NCBI GenBank assembly: GCA_001004345.1
Contig: LCQW01000002.1
Location: 1-44,920 of the forward strand
DNA: 44,920 bases
Direction: 5' to 3'
Origin: Candidatus Kaiserbacteria bacterium GW2011_GWA2_52_12
GTDB lineage: Bacteria > Patescibacteriota > Minisyncoccia > Phycocordibacterales > UBA2100
Below, piece by piece: positions 24,285-31,485 of this stretch. The notes under the pieces are model-generated. The model was not told where the DNA came from. It made no database searches and worked only from the letters and a program-made list of their open reading frames with translations. Within the stretch, counting starts at the first letter, position 1. Each line of letters begins with the position of its first letter. The position numbers were made by a program, and so were the translations under genes.

Positions 24285-24641
24285 ATGTATTTGAATCGAA
24301 TGGCAGATTTGATTCTTCGTGCCGGGGTGGCATTTGCGTTTCTCTACCCGCCTTTTGATGCGCTTTCAAATCCCGATATGTGGCTCGGATATTTTCCGGC
24401 GTTTATGCACGGCTATATGCCCGATCTGGTGCTTCTGCATGCGTTCGGAGTTGTTGAAGGAGTAATCGCACTCTGGATACTTTCTGGTTGGCGCATCTTC
24501 TGGCCGGCAAGTATTGCAACTCTCATGCTTCTCGCCATAGTCACTTTCCATTTCAAAGAATTTGAAATTTTGTTCCGCGACCTTTCGATAGCGGCGGCGG
24601 CGCTCTACCTCGCGCTGACCAATCTCCCTGTACGTACCTAA
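24285..24641 (+). CDS. DoxX-like four-helix membrane protein
   Basis: 118 aa with four hydrophobic segments (~8-26, 45-65, 68-88, 97-115). An Arg in the first helix (LILRAGVAFAFLY) and FRDLSIAAAALYLA in the last are typical of the DoxX/DoxD-like family. The role of these proteins is uncertain (quinone-linked redox or membrane integrity). It is monocistronic, with an almost leaderless promoter. An inverted repeat (TTCCATAC/GTATGGAA, 24673-24703) follows it. Confidence 0.65.
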   Translation: MYLNRMADLILRAGVAFAFLYPPFDALSNPDMWLGYFPAFMHGYMPDLVLLHAFGVVEGVIALWILSGWRIFWPASIATLMLLAIVTFHFKEFEILFRDLSIAAAALYLALTNLPVRT

Positions 24642-24729
24642 AAAAACATTGTCAACAGGAAAGAAGACACCATTCCATACGTCATTCATGGTAGGGTATG
24701 GAAGTACGATTATTATTTATTTTTAAATT

Positions 24730-25023
24730 ATGTTTTCGACTATGAAATCACTATTCGGGTTGGTGGGTGTTGTCGTGGTTATCGTGGCGATCTGGTACAT
24801 CGGAAAGCAAACGTCGAGCCCATCTGCGGTCGCGTCGCAGCCGATGCAGCAACAAGTGCAGACGCAAAGTACTGCACAGATCGGTGGTGGGCTTTCTACG
24901 ACAGGTTCATCGGATGCAGAATTAAATCAGGATTTGACGGAGATCGATGGGCAAATACAAGCGGCGGCGCAAGCGTCGGCCACAGCGAGCCAAACTGATC
25001 AACCAATTAACCAAACTGAATAA
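24730..25023 (+). CDS. Small single-helix exported protein
   Basis: 97 aa. One N-terminal helix (~8-25, LFGLVGVVVVIVAIWYIG) is followed by a Gln/Ser/Thr/Ala-rich low-complexity tail facing outward, without Cys. In-frame ATGs at 24730 and 24742 are both possible. This composition is common in CPR envelope proteins. The hairpin CCCCGT/ACGGGG (25032-25051) follows. No function can be assigned. Confidence 0.6.
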   Translation: MFSTMKSLFGLVGVVVVIVAIWYIGKQTSSPSAVASQPMQQQVQTQSTAQIGGGLSTTGSSDAELNQDLTEIDGQIQAAAQASATASQTDQPINQTE

Positions 25024-25081
25024 AATATGAACCCCGTTAGAAGTGACGGGGGAATCACTTTAACAGTTTTTAGCAACATAA

Positions 25082-25087
25082 TATAAA
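25082..25087 (+). promoter_or_regulatory. -10 box of the secreted helical protein gene
   Basis: TATAAA, then 7 nt to ATG 25095, in an A/T-rich stretch. Confidence 0.45.
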
Positions 25088-25094
25088 ATATCAT

Positions 25095-25937
25095 ATGATT
25101 TCTAACGGAGTGAACATCATCATAAAATCTATAAGCATGGTACTTGCGACACTGCTGTTCGCGACGCCCGCACTTGCGCTCGAAGTGGGCGGTTCTGTCG
25201 GCGCAACAGCACAAACATCTGTCGGCGGGGGCAAGGCGACTGCGACGATCGATGCAAAATTACAGGTGCGCATTGATACTGCAAAAAATCACGCGGATCA
25301 GGAGATCGATCGTAGAGTAAATAGGCTCAATGATCTGGGTACGCGCGTCCAGGCGATGGTGCGTGTTTCTGCTGCCGAGAAAGCTTCCATTGCGGCTGAT
25401 GTGGCGAGTCAGGCTTCTGCGCTTTTGGCACTCAAAACGAAGATCGACGCCGATGACGACATTGCGACACTGAAGACAGACATCAAATCCATCGCGGGAA
25501 GTTACCGCATCTTCCTTCTTATCATCCCACGCGGTCACATTATGGTGGCTGCCGACAAGGTGGGGACGACGGGCGATCTTTTTACGGCGTTTGCTGGCAA
25601 ATTACAAACACGCATCGCTGATGCGCAAGCAAAAGGTAAAGACACAGCGACGCTCTCCGCGAGCCTCTCTGACATGACCACGAAGATCGCAGACGCGAAT
25701 ACGCAGGCGGATGCAGCCGTATCACTCGTCGCCTCACTCACACCGGACAACGGCGATCAGGCAAAATTGAAAGCCAACGAGCAGGCGCTCAAAGACGCGC
25801 GCGCAAAGATAAAAGCGGCGCTCGACGATCTGAAAGTCGCGCGACAGGATGCGCATGGCATCGTGCAGGCGCTCCATAAGATGGGACTCGAAGCGAACGC
25901 GAGCGCAAGTTCGACCGCGACCGGAACTGCACGATAA
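25095..25937 (+). CDS. Secreted, Ala-rich helical protein
   Basis: 280 aa. An N-terminal signal peptide (hydrophobic ~9-24, with ATPALALE as probable cleavage region) precedes a Gly/Ala linker. Long amphipathic helices rich in Ala, Asp and Lys follow (~50-265, e.g. QEIDRRVNRLNDLGTRV). A short hydrophobic stretch near ~140 (FLLIIPRGHIMVAAD) interrupts them. The tail is Ser/Thr/Ala-rich. Proteins of this build are frequent in Parcubacteria and uncharacterised. Expected location is the cell surface or outside. Confidence 0.75.
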   Translation: MISNGVNIIIKSISMVLATLLFATPALALEVGGSVGATAQTSVGGGKATATIDAKLQVRIDTAKNHADQEIDRRVNRLNDLGTRVQAMVRVSAAEKASIAADVASQASALLALKTKIDADDDIATLKTDIKSIAGSYRIFLLIIPRGHIMVAADKVGTTGDLFTAFAGKLQTRIADAQAKGKDTATLSASLSDMTTKIADANTQADAAVSLVASLTPDNGDQAKLKANEQALKDARAKIKAALDDLKVARQDAHGIVQALHKMGLEANASASSTATGTAR

Positions 25938-25953
25938 ATTAACTTCTAATCAA

Positions 25954-25983
25954 CAAAACACTTCGCCATGGCGGAGCGTTTTG
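25954..25983. terminator. Convergent-gene palindrome, probable bidirectional terminator
   Basis: A 30-nt near-perfect palindrome (CAAAAC...GTTTTG ends, CGCCATGGCG core) lies between two convergent genes. Confidence 0.65.
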
Positions 25984-25987
25984 ATTG

Positions 25988-26467
25988 TTATTGGTACGGA
26001 CGAAACGAAACTCTCGATGGCAACCTCATTACTGTCGCGTCCACGTTTCCCTGAACACACATGAAATCGTGTGACTCACCCCAATATGGAAGAGGATTAC
26101 TTTTTGATGCAGATGCCGACTCTCGGGGATATACAGTACCAACTGACTCTCCGTCGATCCAATAATACGTTGAGGTGCTATCAACAAAGTAGCGATAATA
26201 TGATACGATCACTCCTTGTTGGATATTGATCTCGACGTATGCTTTTCCGTCTGCCACGTATAATTTTCCCTTACTAAGTCCTTCGAAGTAATTGAAAGTC
26301 CCGGAGCACGTAAGAGAGCGTCCAGTTTTCATAAGTACATCGACGGATGCTGTAACTTTCTCAGCAGATATGTTTATCACGCCAGTCCGAACGAGGATTG
26401 CATCTCCCACTACAAAAAGTACAACGATACATATGAGGATTACAATTCCGTTCAAGATATATTTCAT
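25988..26467 (-). CDS. Single-helix exported protein, C-x(n)-C family
   Basis: 159 aa. An N-terminal membrane helix (~6-25) is followed by an extracytoplasmic beta-rich domain with CSGTFNYFEG, GKLYVADGKAYVE, YYWIDGE and a late FMCV. The motif order (early Cys, dipped Gly-x-hydrophobic strand, aromatic-Trp pair, late Cys) is also seen in the protein at 42120, so I take them as distant relatives. The track's first codon would be TTG; ATG 26467 is preferred. A TATACT box on the minus strand (26491-26486) lies ~19 nt upstream. A disulfide between the two Cys is likely but inferred. Confidence 0.65.
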   Translation of the reverse strand: MKYILNGIVILICIVVLFVVGDAILVRTGVINISAEKVTASVDVLMKTGRSLTCSGTFNYFEGLSKGKLYVADGKAYVEINIQQGVIVSYYRYFVDSTSTYYWIDGESVGTVYPRESASASKSNPLPYWGESHDFMCVQGNVDATVMRLPSRVSFRPYQ

Positions 26468-26540
26468 CAAATTTGTGTAACTGTTAGTATATCAATGTAT
26501 TCACTCACGCATACCTTTTATTATTGGCTACAAGGGATAC

Positions 26541-26569
26541 TCGACAATTTCAAACGATGGCTGTAAGGT
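26541..26569 (+). promoter_or_regulatory. Promoter of the M29 aminopeptidase gene, leaderless start
   Basis: TCGACA (26541-26546), 17-bp spacer, TAAGGT (26564-26569), then 6 nt to ATG 26576. Confidence 0.7.
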
Positions 26570-26575
26570 AGTCCA

Positions 26576-27814
26576 ATGTCATACAAACCAAGCAATACAG
26601 TATTAAAAAAATATGCCGACGTGCTGGTCAATTTTGCTCTCGGCGGCGGGAAGGGGATCAAGAAAGGCGACGTGGTGCGCGTCTCCGCGTCAGAATCTGC
26701 CAAGCCGCTGTTTACTGCCGTATGCAATGCGATAGTGGATGCGGGCGGACACGTACTTTCCAATTACGGTCCCGATGACGAGCAGGGCGACAAACGACGC
26801 AATGAATCCTTCACGCGGTATTTTTACGAACACGCGAAGCCGCACCAACTCGACTTTTTCCCGGCCAAATACTTGAAAGGGCTTGTCGACCAAATGGATC
26901 ATTCTGTCTTTATCCTCGCAGAGGCTGACCCGCATGCGCTGAAAGGAATTGATCCCAAAAGTATCATGCGTCGCGGTGTGGCGCTGAAACCGTTCATGGA
27001 CTGGCGACACGAGAAGGAGTGGAAGAATAAATTTACCTGGACCATCGGCCTTTTTGGCACGCCGGCGATGGCGCGCGAAGCGGGGCTTTCGGAAAAGGAA
27101 TATTGGAACCAGATAATCAAGGCGTGTTTCCTTGATGAGAAAAATCCGATCGCAAAATGGAAGCGAGTTTATCGTGAGATAGACGGCTACCGGACCAAAC
27201 TCAACAAACTATCACCGAAGATAGATCATCTGCATGCCGTCGGTCCCGACATGGACTTGAAAATCCGTCTTGGTGAAAAAAGGAATTGGCTCGCCGGAAG
27301 CGGCCGCAACATTCCGAGTTTTGAGATATTCACCTCGCCCGATTGGCGCGGCACGGAGGGCTGGATACGTTTCAACCAGCCGCTCTATCGCTATAGCAAC
27401 AAGATTACCGGCATTCAACTATGGTTCAAGAATGGCCGCGTTGTGAAATCGAGCGCAAAGACCAATGAGAAATTACTGAAAGAAATGATTGCGACCAAAG
27501 GCGCGGACAAAGTCGGCGAATACTCGCTGACCGACAGCCGTCATTCGCGCATTACCAAATTCATGGCCGAAACGCTGTTCGACGAGAACAGGGGCGGTCC
27601 CTTCGGTAACACGCACATCGCGCTCGGCATGTCGTATCGCGACACCTACCGCGGCAACGTCGCGAAATTGACTACAAAACAGGCGGAGGCGATCGGGTTC
27701 AACGATTCATCGGTGCACACCGACATCATCTCCACGACGCGCCGCACCGTGACCGCGCACCTCAAAGACGGCTCAAAAAAAGTGATCTACAAAGACGGCC
27801 GATTTGTATTGTGA
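26576..27814 (+). CDS. M29 family metallo-aminopeptidase
   Basis: Cytosolic aminopeptidase of the thermophilic-aminopeptidase (AmpS/PepS) family using a two-metal site. 412 aa, close to the family norm. Family regions visible: IPSFEIFTSPDWRGTEGW (metal-binding Glu), GEYSLTDSRHSRI (Glu), TLFDENRGG...NTHIALG (His) and NDSSVHTDI (His and Asp). The N-terminal domain (VRVSASESAKPLFTAV) is also typical. The leaderless promoter is the best formed -35/-10 pair of its class here. It is followed 18 bases later by the histidine phosphatase gene, which has its own -10. Confidence 0.9.
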   Translation: MSYKPSNTVLKKYADVLVNFALGGGKGIKKGDVVRVSASESAKPLFTAVCNAIVDAGGHVLSNYGPDDEQGDKRRNESFTRYFYEHAKPHQLDFFPAKYLKGLVDQMDHSVFILAEADPHALKGIDPKSIMRRGVALKPFMDWRHEKEWKNKFTWTIGLFGTPAMAREAGLSEKEYWNQIIKACFLDEKNPIAKWKRVYREIDGYRTKLNKLSPKIDHLHAVGPDMDLKIRLGEKRNWLAGSGRNIPSFEIFTSPDWRGTEGWIRFNQPLYRYSNKITGIQLWFKNGRVVKSSAKTNEKLLKEMIATKGADKVGEYSLTDSRHSRITKFMAETLFDENRGGPFGNTHIALGMSYRDTYRGNVAKLTTKQAEAIGFNDSSVHTDIISTTRRTVTAHLKDGSKKVIYKDGRFVL

Positions 27815-27817
27815 AAA

Positions 27818-27826
27818 TGCTAGAAT
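27818..27826 (+). promoter_or_regulatory. Extended -10 of the histidine phosphatase gene, leaderless start
   Basis: TGC TAGAAT, then 6 nt to ATG 27833. Confidence 0.7.
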
Positions 27827-27832
27827 GGAGCA

Positions 27833-28456
27833 ATGAAGACGATTTACTTCGTCCGGCACGGGGAGAGCGATGCCAATGTGGGGGAGCGATTTTCCGATGA
27901 TGAAACAGTGTCTTTGACGCAGCGTGGCCGCTCGCAAGCGGAGGCACTTGCCAAGCGGTGTGCGAAATTACCCATTGACGCGATCATTTCGAGCACGATG
28001 CCACGAGCCTCTGAGACCGCGGCGATCATTTCGGAAGCTATTGGAATGCCATTTGAGTTGTCCGCGGAATTCACGGAGCGGCCGTTGCCAATTTCGATGC
28101 ACGGTCGTTTACGAACGGACGAGGCTGCGCGGCGTATTCTTGAAGGGTGGGGGAAGAAAACCACAGAAGAAGGAGATGAGTTCGAGAGACTTAAAGATCG
28201 GGCCGGGCGCGCGCTCACACTTCTTGCTGACCGGCCAGAGTCGCATATTCTCGTCGTGTCACACGGCTTTTTCATGCGCATGGTGCTCGCGAGGGTTATT
28301 TTTGGTGAGGAATTTACTTCCGATGAGCTTGGTCATATTTTGCGTGCCATCCCTTCTACCGAAAAATCGCACATATCCGTCTTTCGGTATCATGAGGACG
28401 GCCGGGAAGACCCATGGAAATTGTGGGTCTGGAATGATCATGCGCACCTCGGATGA
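27833..28456 (+). CDS. Histidine phosphatase (phosphoglycerate-mutase-like)
   Basis: 207 aa. The phospho-histidine motif is at the N-terminus, IYFVRHGESDAN (His ~9). Conserved SSTMPRASETA carries the second Arg, and HILVVSHGFFMRM the second catalytic His. Length and motif spacing fit branch-1 histidine phosphatases; whether the substrate is a sugar phosphate, nucleotide or protein cannot be told. A second, longer family member is at 39809. Confidence 0.88.
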   Translation: MKTIYFVRHGESDANVGERFSDDETVSLTQRGRSQAEALAKRCAKLPIDAIISSTMPRASETAAIISEAIGMPFELSAEFTERPLPISMHGRLRTDEAARRILEGWGKKTTEEGDEFERLKDRAGRALTLLADRPESHILVVSHGFFMRMVLARVIFGEEFTSDELGHILRAIPSTEKSHISVFRYHEDGREDPWKLWVWNDHAHLG

Positions 28457-28518
28457 TTCATCGCTAATTCAGAACAATAGTACAATAGTTACGTGGTAGA
28501 CCATATTTTTCGTGCGGT

Positions 28519-29037
28519 TCAGAAAAAAACTATGGCGAGCGTGAGAAATATCGCACCGATGAAGTAGCCGAGCAGCACGTCGCTCGTATGATGCACACGC
28601 AGATAGACGCGGCTGAAACCTATCGCGAGGACAAGAAGCGCGAGGAGAATGACGATAAAAAACGAGAGCGGAGATGGCCAGAGTTTCATCAATAGGTAAC
28701 TGCAGTAGCCGTAGAATGCGAACGAACAGGCGGCATGACCGCTGGGCAGCGCGTGGCCATTTTCCCTGATGAGCGGATCAGTCGGCCGTTCGCGCATGAA
28801 AACTCGCTTGAGTGATAGAGCAACGAGCATCGAGCCGCCGAGCGCCACAATAAACCCGAGCGCGAAGGTATACGAACCGTTGACGGCAAAGTAGAGAACG
28901 CTGCAGACACCGGCTATCGAAATGAAATATATGCCCGCGAGGTGCGTGAGTTGGGCGAAAAGAAAGCGGAGCGTAGGACTGTGCGGCGCGAGGCGGGTGG
29001 CGACGAGATTGTCCAGTGCCTGAAAGAATGAAAGCAT
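28519..29037 (-). CDS. PAP2-family membrane phosphatase
   Basis: 172 aa with about five membrane helices. The lipid-phosphatase signature is complete: KRVFMRERP (KxxxxxxRP), PSGHA and SRVYLRVHHTSDV. Likely substrates are undecaprenyl pyrophosphate or phosphatidic acid derivatives, acting at the outer face of the membrane. It links to the DgkA-like kinase and MurB/Ddl as a lipid-carrier recycling candidate. The frame is open further upstream, but ATG 29037 follows a minus-strand TATTAT by exactly 6 nt, and longer starts would run into the divergent gene at 29107. Confidence 0.88.
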   Translation of the reverse strand: MLSFFQALDNLVATRLAPHSPTLRFLFAQLTHLAGIYFISIAGVCSVLYFAVNGSYTFALGFIVALGGSMLVALSLKRVFMRERPTDPLIRENGHALPSGHAACSFAFYGYCSYLLMKLWPSPLSFFIVILLALLVLAIGFSRVYLRVHHTSDVLLGYFIGAIFLTLAIVFF

Positions 29038-29043
29038 CGCTGC

Positions 29044-29049
29044 ATAATA
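29044..29049 (-). promoter_or_regulatory. -10 box of the PAP2 gene, leaderless start
   Basis: Minus strand TATTAT, then 6 nt to ATG 29037. Confidence 0.6.
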
Positions 29050-29091
29050 ATACATTATTATGAGCGCTGCATGGCGCGCTGCGCGGCGAGC

Positions 29092-29100
29092 TGCTACGAT
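29092..29100 (+). promoter_or_regulatory. Extended -10 of the small membrane protein gene
   Basis: TGC TACGAT, then 6 nt to ATG 29107. This favours ATG 29107 over ATG 29101. Confidence 0.65.
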
Positions 29101-29106
29101 ATGGCA

Positions 29107-29316
29107 ATGCATGATGGCGATCCTCTCGTACGGATAGACCGTATACGCTCGTTTGCCACGGATGTGTGGCACGACATAATGGAATCGAACAGACGGGCCA
29201 ACATACTGATCATCCTCATGGTCGCCCTCGCATGGATAGGACTCTTACGGGTTTCATACCTTGCGGTGCATCCGTCGTATTTCACCACGCAGGTCGCCGC
29301 AGCGGGACAGGAATAA
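29107..29316 (+). CDS. 69-aa single-helix membrane protein
   Basis: Begins MHDGDPLVRIDRIRSF, then one membrane helix (~33-52, ILIILMVALAWIGLLRVSYL) and a short outer tail. It is divergent from the PAP2 gene with a ~70-base shared promoter region. No family recognised; the promoter and initiation geometry support it as real. Confidence 0.6.
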   Translation: MHDGDPLVRIDRIRSFATDVWHDIMESNRRANILIILMVALAWIGLLRVSYLAVHPSYFTTQVAAAGQE

Positions 29317-29357
29317 TTTACAATTTTCCATCTGGTCGGGCGATTTTTATTTTTCAA

Positions 29358-29366
29358 TGGTATTAT
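29358..29366 (+). promoter_or_regulatory. Extended -10 of lysS, leaderless start
   Basis: TGG TATTAT, then 7 nt to ATG 29374. Confidence 0.7.
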
Positions 29367-29373
29367 TCTCCGC

Positions 29374-30843
29374 ATGAGTGAACAAGATCTTCGCGACGAG
29401 CGATTGAAGAAGCTCGCACTGCTGAAAGCGGCGGGGATGGAAGCATATCCGGCTCAAGCGGCACGCGACACCTCGAACGCCGATTTTCTCGCACAGTTCG
29501 TCGACAGAGAAAGCAGTGGTCGCTCGTGCACGCTCGCGGGGCGCGTGATGTCGCTTCGCGGCCAGGGTGGAATCATTTTCGGGGATCTTTTTGACGGTAC
29601 CGGTCGCACACAAATTGTTCTCCAACAAAACGAAATGATTGATTTACGAAATCAATCATTATTCGACCTATTTGTAAACGCAGTTGATGTCGGAGATTTC
29701 ATCGAGGCGACGGGCGTTGCATTCAAGACGCAGCGCGGTCAGCAGTCGCTGAAAGTCGCCGCGTGGCGCATGCTCGCCAAATCGCTCTTACCGATGCCGA
29801 CCGAGCACTTCGGGATAAAGGATGAGGAATTGCGCCTGCGCGAGAGATATCTCGACATACTATTAAATCCGGAAACGCGCGCGATGTTCGAGCGGAGGGC
29901 GCGATTTTGGTTTGAAGTGCGTGCGTTCATGATCACGCGCGGATTCCTAGAAGTGGAAACGCCGATTCTGGAAACATCTCCGGGGGGCGCTGATGCGCGA
30001 CCGTTCATCACGCATCACAACGCACTCGATATCGACGTGTACCTGCGTATTTCGGCGGGTGAGCTGTGGCAGAAGAAACTTCTCATTGCCGGATTCCCGA
30101 AGGTATTTGAAATAGGCCGCATCTTCCGCAACGAGGGTCAGTCGCGCGAACACCTGCAAGATTACACGCAACTCGAAAGTTATGAGGCATTCAGCGATGT
30201 GGAAAAGGGGATGCAATTCGTGCAGGAACTGTACCGGCACATCGTGAAAGAGGTGTATGGAAAATATACGTTTGAGATCAATGGTCATACCGTCGACTTT
30301 GCAGAGGAGTGGCCGGTTATCGATTTCGGCGACTTGATAAAAGCAAAATTCGGCATTGATCCGCTTTCGTGCAGCGAAAAAGATGTTATCCAAGCCGTGC
30401 GCGATGCGCAGATTCAAGTGGGAGAGGAATTGAACAGACCGCGTGCGATTGATCATCTCTGGAAATCGCTTCGCAAAGGTATTTCGGGCCCCGCGTTTCT
30501 CGTCGGCATTCCCACGTATCTTGAACCGCTCGCGAAGCGCTCGTCGAAAAATCCCGATACCGTCGAACGTTTACAAGTCATTCTTGCAGGCAGCGAAATG
30601 GGCAAGGGGTACAGTGAGCTCAATGATCCCCAAGATCAGCGTGCACGATTCGAAGAGCAGCAAAAAATGCGCGACGCGGGCGATGACGAGGCACAGCGGC
30701 TCGATGAGGAATATGTCCGCGCGATGGAATACGGCATGCCACCGGCATTCGGCTTCGGCGTCTCGGAGCGCCTTTTCGCATTTCTCGAAAACAAACCCGC
30801 CCACGAAACGCAGCTGTTCCCGCTTTTACGGCCGAAGCAGTAA
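29374..30843 (+). CDS. lysS: Lysyl-tRNA synthetase, class II
   Basis: Charges tRNA-Lys. 489 aa, normal length. The OB-fold anticodon domain (~45-150) is followed by the class II core: motif 1 FLEVETPILETSPGGADARPF, motif 2 GRIFRNEGQSREHLQDYTQLE, motif 3 GFGVSERLFAFL. Within the OB domain, between FGDLFDGTGRTQIVL and VDVGDFIE, lies a family A palindrome (29634-29660) coding EMIDLRNQSL. The loop here is about four to five residues longer than in the E. coli or B. subtilis enzymes. The same MIDLRN peptide, in the same reading frame, is encoded by the uvrA copy. Confidence 0.95.
   Translation: MSEQDLRDERLKKLALLKAAGMEAYPAQAARDTSNADFLAQFVDRESSGRSCTLAGRVMSLRGQGGIIFGDLFDGTGRTQIVLQQNEMIDLRNQSLFDLFVNAVDVGDFIEATGVAFKTQRGQQSLKVAAWRMLAKSLLPMPTEHFGIKDEELRLRERYLDILLNPETRAMFERRARFWFEVRAFMITRGFLEVETPILETSPGGADARPFITHHNALDIDVYLRISAGELWQKKLLIAGFPKVFEIGRIFRNEGQSREHLQDYTQLESYEAFSDVEKGMQFVQELYRHIVKEVYGKYTFEINGHTVDFAEEWPVIDFGDLIKAKFGIDPLSCSEKDVIQAVRDAQIQVGEELNRPRAIDHLWKSLRKGISGPAFLVGIPTYLEPLAKRSSKNPDTVERLQVILAGSEMGKGYSELNDPQDQRARFEEQQKMRDAGDDEAQRLDEEYVRAMEYGMPPAFGFGVSERLFAFLENKPAHETQLFPLLRPKQ
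29634..29660. repeat. Family A palindrome copy 3, in frame inside lysS
   Basis: Arms AATGATTGATTT / AAATCAATCATT around ACG, perfect. It encodes MIDLRNQSL at residues ~88-96 of LysRS in a surface loop of the anticodon domain. Confidence 0.9.
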
Positions 30844-30914
30844 ACGTAGACGAAAGTGACGAGACCATCAAAGCCGCGGCGAGCAATTCGTCGTGGCCGA
30901 ACGATTAATTGAGA

Positions 30915-30954
30915 TATGACGCTGGCAAGTACAGCCGTACAAGCTAGAGTTATA
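30915..30954. repeat. Family D palindrome copy 2 (imperfect)
   Basis: 34 of 40 bases match the perfect palindrome at 4510-4549; the right half is the better preserved. It lies between lysS and the metallopeptidase gene, 22 bases upstream of the latter's -10 box. Confidence 0.8.
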
Positions 30955-30975
30955 CCCTTCAGTTTCCCTTCTTTT

Positions 30976-30984
30976 TGCTATAGT
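30976..30984 (+). promoter_or_regulatory. Extended -10 of the metallopeptidase gene, leaderless start
   Basis: TGC TATAGT, then 6 nt to ATG 30991. Confidence 0.75.
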
Positions 30985-30990
30985 TTGAAA

Positions 30991-31380
30991 ATGAAGAAAG
31001 ACGATTTTGAAAAACTGGTTGCGGAAGGATACGAGCGGCTGCCAACATGGGTGCGGAAGAAAATTTCCAATGTGGCGATTTTGATAGAAGACTTGCCTAG
31101 AGACGAGACGAGAAAAGAAGAAGGACTTGAAGACGACGAGACGTTGCTCGGCCTCTACCATGGCATCCCACTTTCGGCACGCGGCGAAATGTACGGTGTT
31201 GGAGGCACACTGCCCGACACGATAACGCTCTACCAATTACCGATCGAGGAAGCGGCAGAGGAAGACGTCATGGATGTGCGGGACGTCGTCGCCGAGACTA
31301 TTTGGCACGAATTCGCCCACCACTTCGGTATGGAAGAGGGGGAGGTGAGAGATCGAGAACAGGAGCGGAAACATTTTTAG
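30991..31380 (+). CDS. Small zincin-type metallopeptidase family protein
   Basis: 129 aa. The C-terminal WHEFAHHFGMEEGEV holds an HExxH-type zinc site (HEFAH) with a following His/Glu, as in the widespread 'metallopeptidase family' of ~120-130 aa proteins. The front part (FEKLVAEGYERLPTWVRKKI, and IPLSARG, ITLYQLPIEE) also fits that family. The true substrate is unknown. Its last 26 bases form the left arm of a 28-bp inverted repeat whose right arm is at 31438-31465. The ATG is set by a TGC-TATAGT box 6 nt upstream. Confidence 0.85.
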   Translation: MKKDDFEKLVAEGYERLPTWVRKKISNVAILIEDLPRDETRKEEGLEDDETLLGLYHGIPLSARGEMYGVGGTLPDTITLYQLPIEEAAEEDVMDVRDVVAETIWHEFAHHFGMEEGEVRDREQERKHF

Positions 31381-31465
31381 AGTACGGATTTTTCCTGGTG
31401 GAAAAATCCTCGAATCCTCGCCCGTCGGCTGCGGGGCCTCTAAAAATGTTTCCGCTCCTGTTCTC
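31355..31465. repeat. 28-bp perfect inverted repeat at the end of the metallopeptidase gene
   Basis: Arms 31355-31382 (starts GAGAACAGGAGCGG) and 31438-31465 are exact reverse complements. Between them is a second hairpin GGATTTTTCC-TGGT-GGAAAAATCC (31386-31409) and a G+C-rich stem. The left arm is coding. The right arm ends 5 bases before the tyrS extended -10 box. Confidence 0.9.
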
Positions 31466-31470
31466 TCCCG

Positions 31471-31479
31471 TGGTATAAA
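31471..31479 (+). promoter_or_regulatory. Extended -10 of tyrS, leaderless start
   Basis: TGG TATAAA, then 6 nt to ATG 31486. Confidence 0.7.
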
Positions 31480-31485
31480 TGTGGT

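Noticed and set aside
31405-31440. tRNA-like TTCGAATCC-type segment
   Set aside because: The region is explained by the inverted repeat; no cloverleaf can be drawn.
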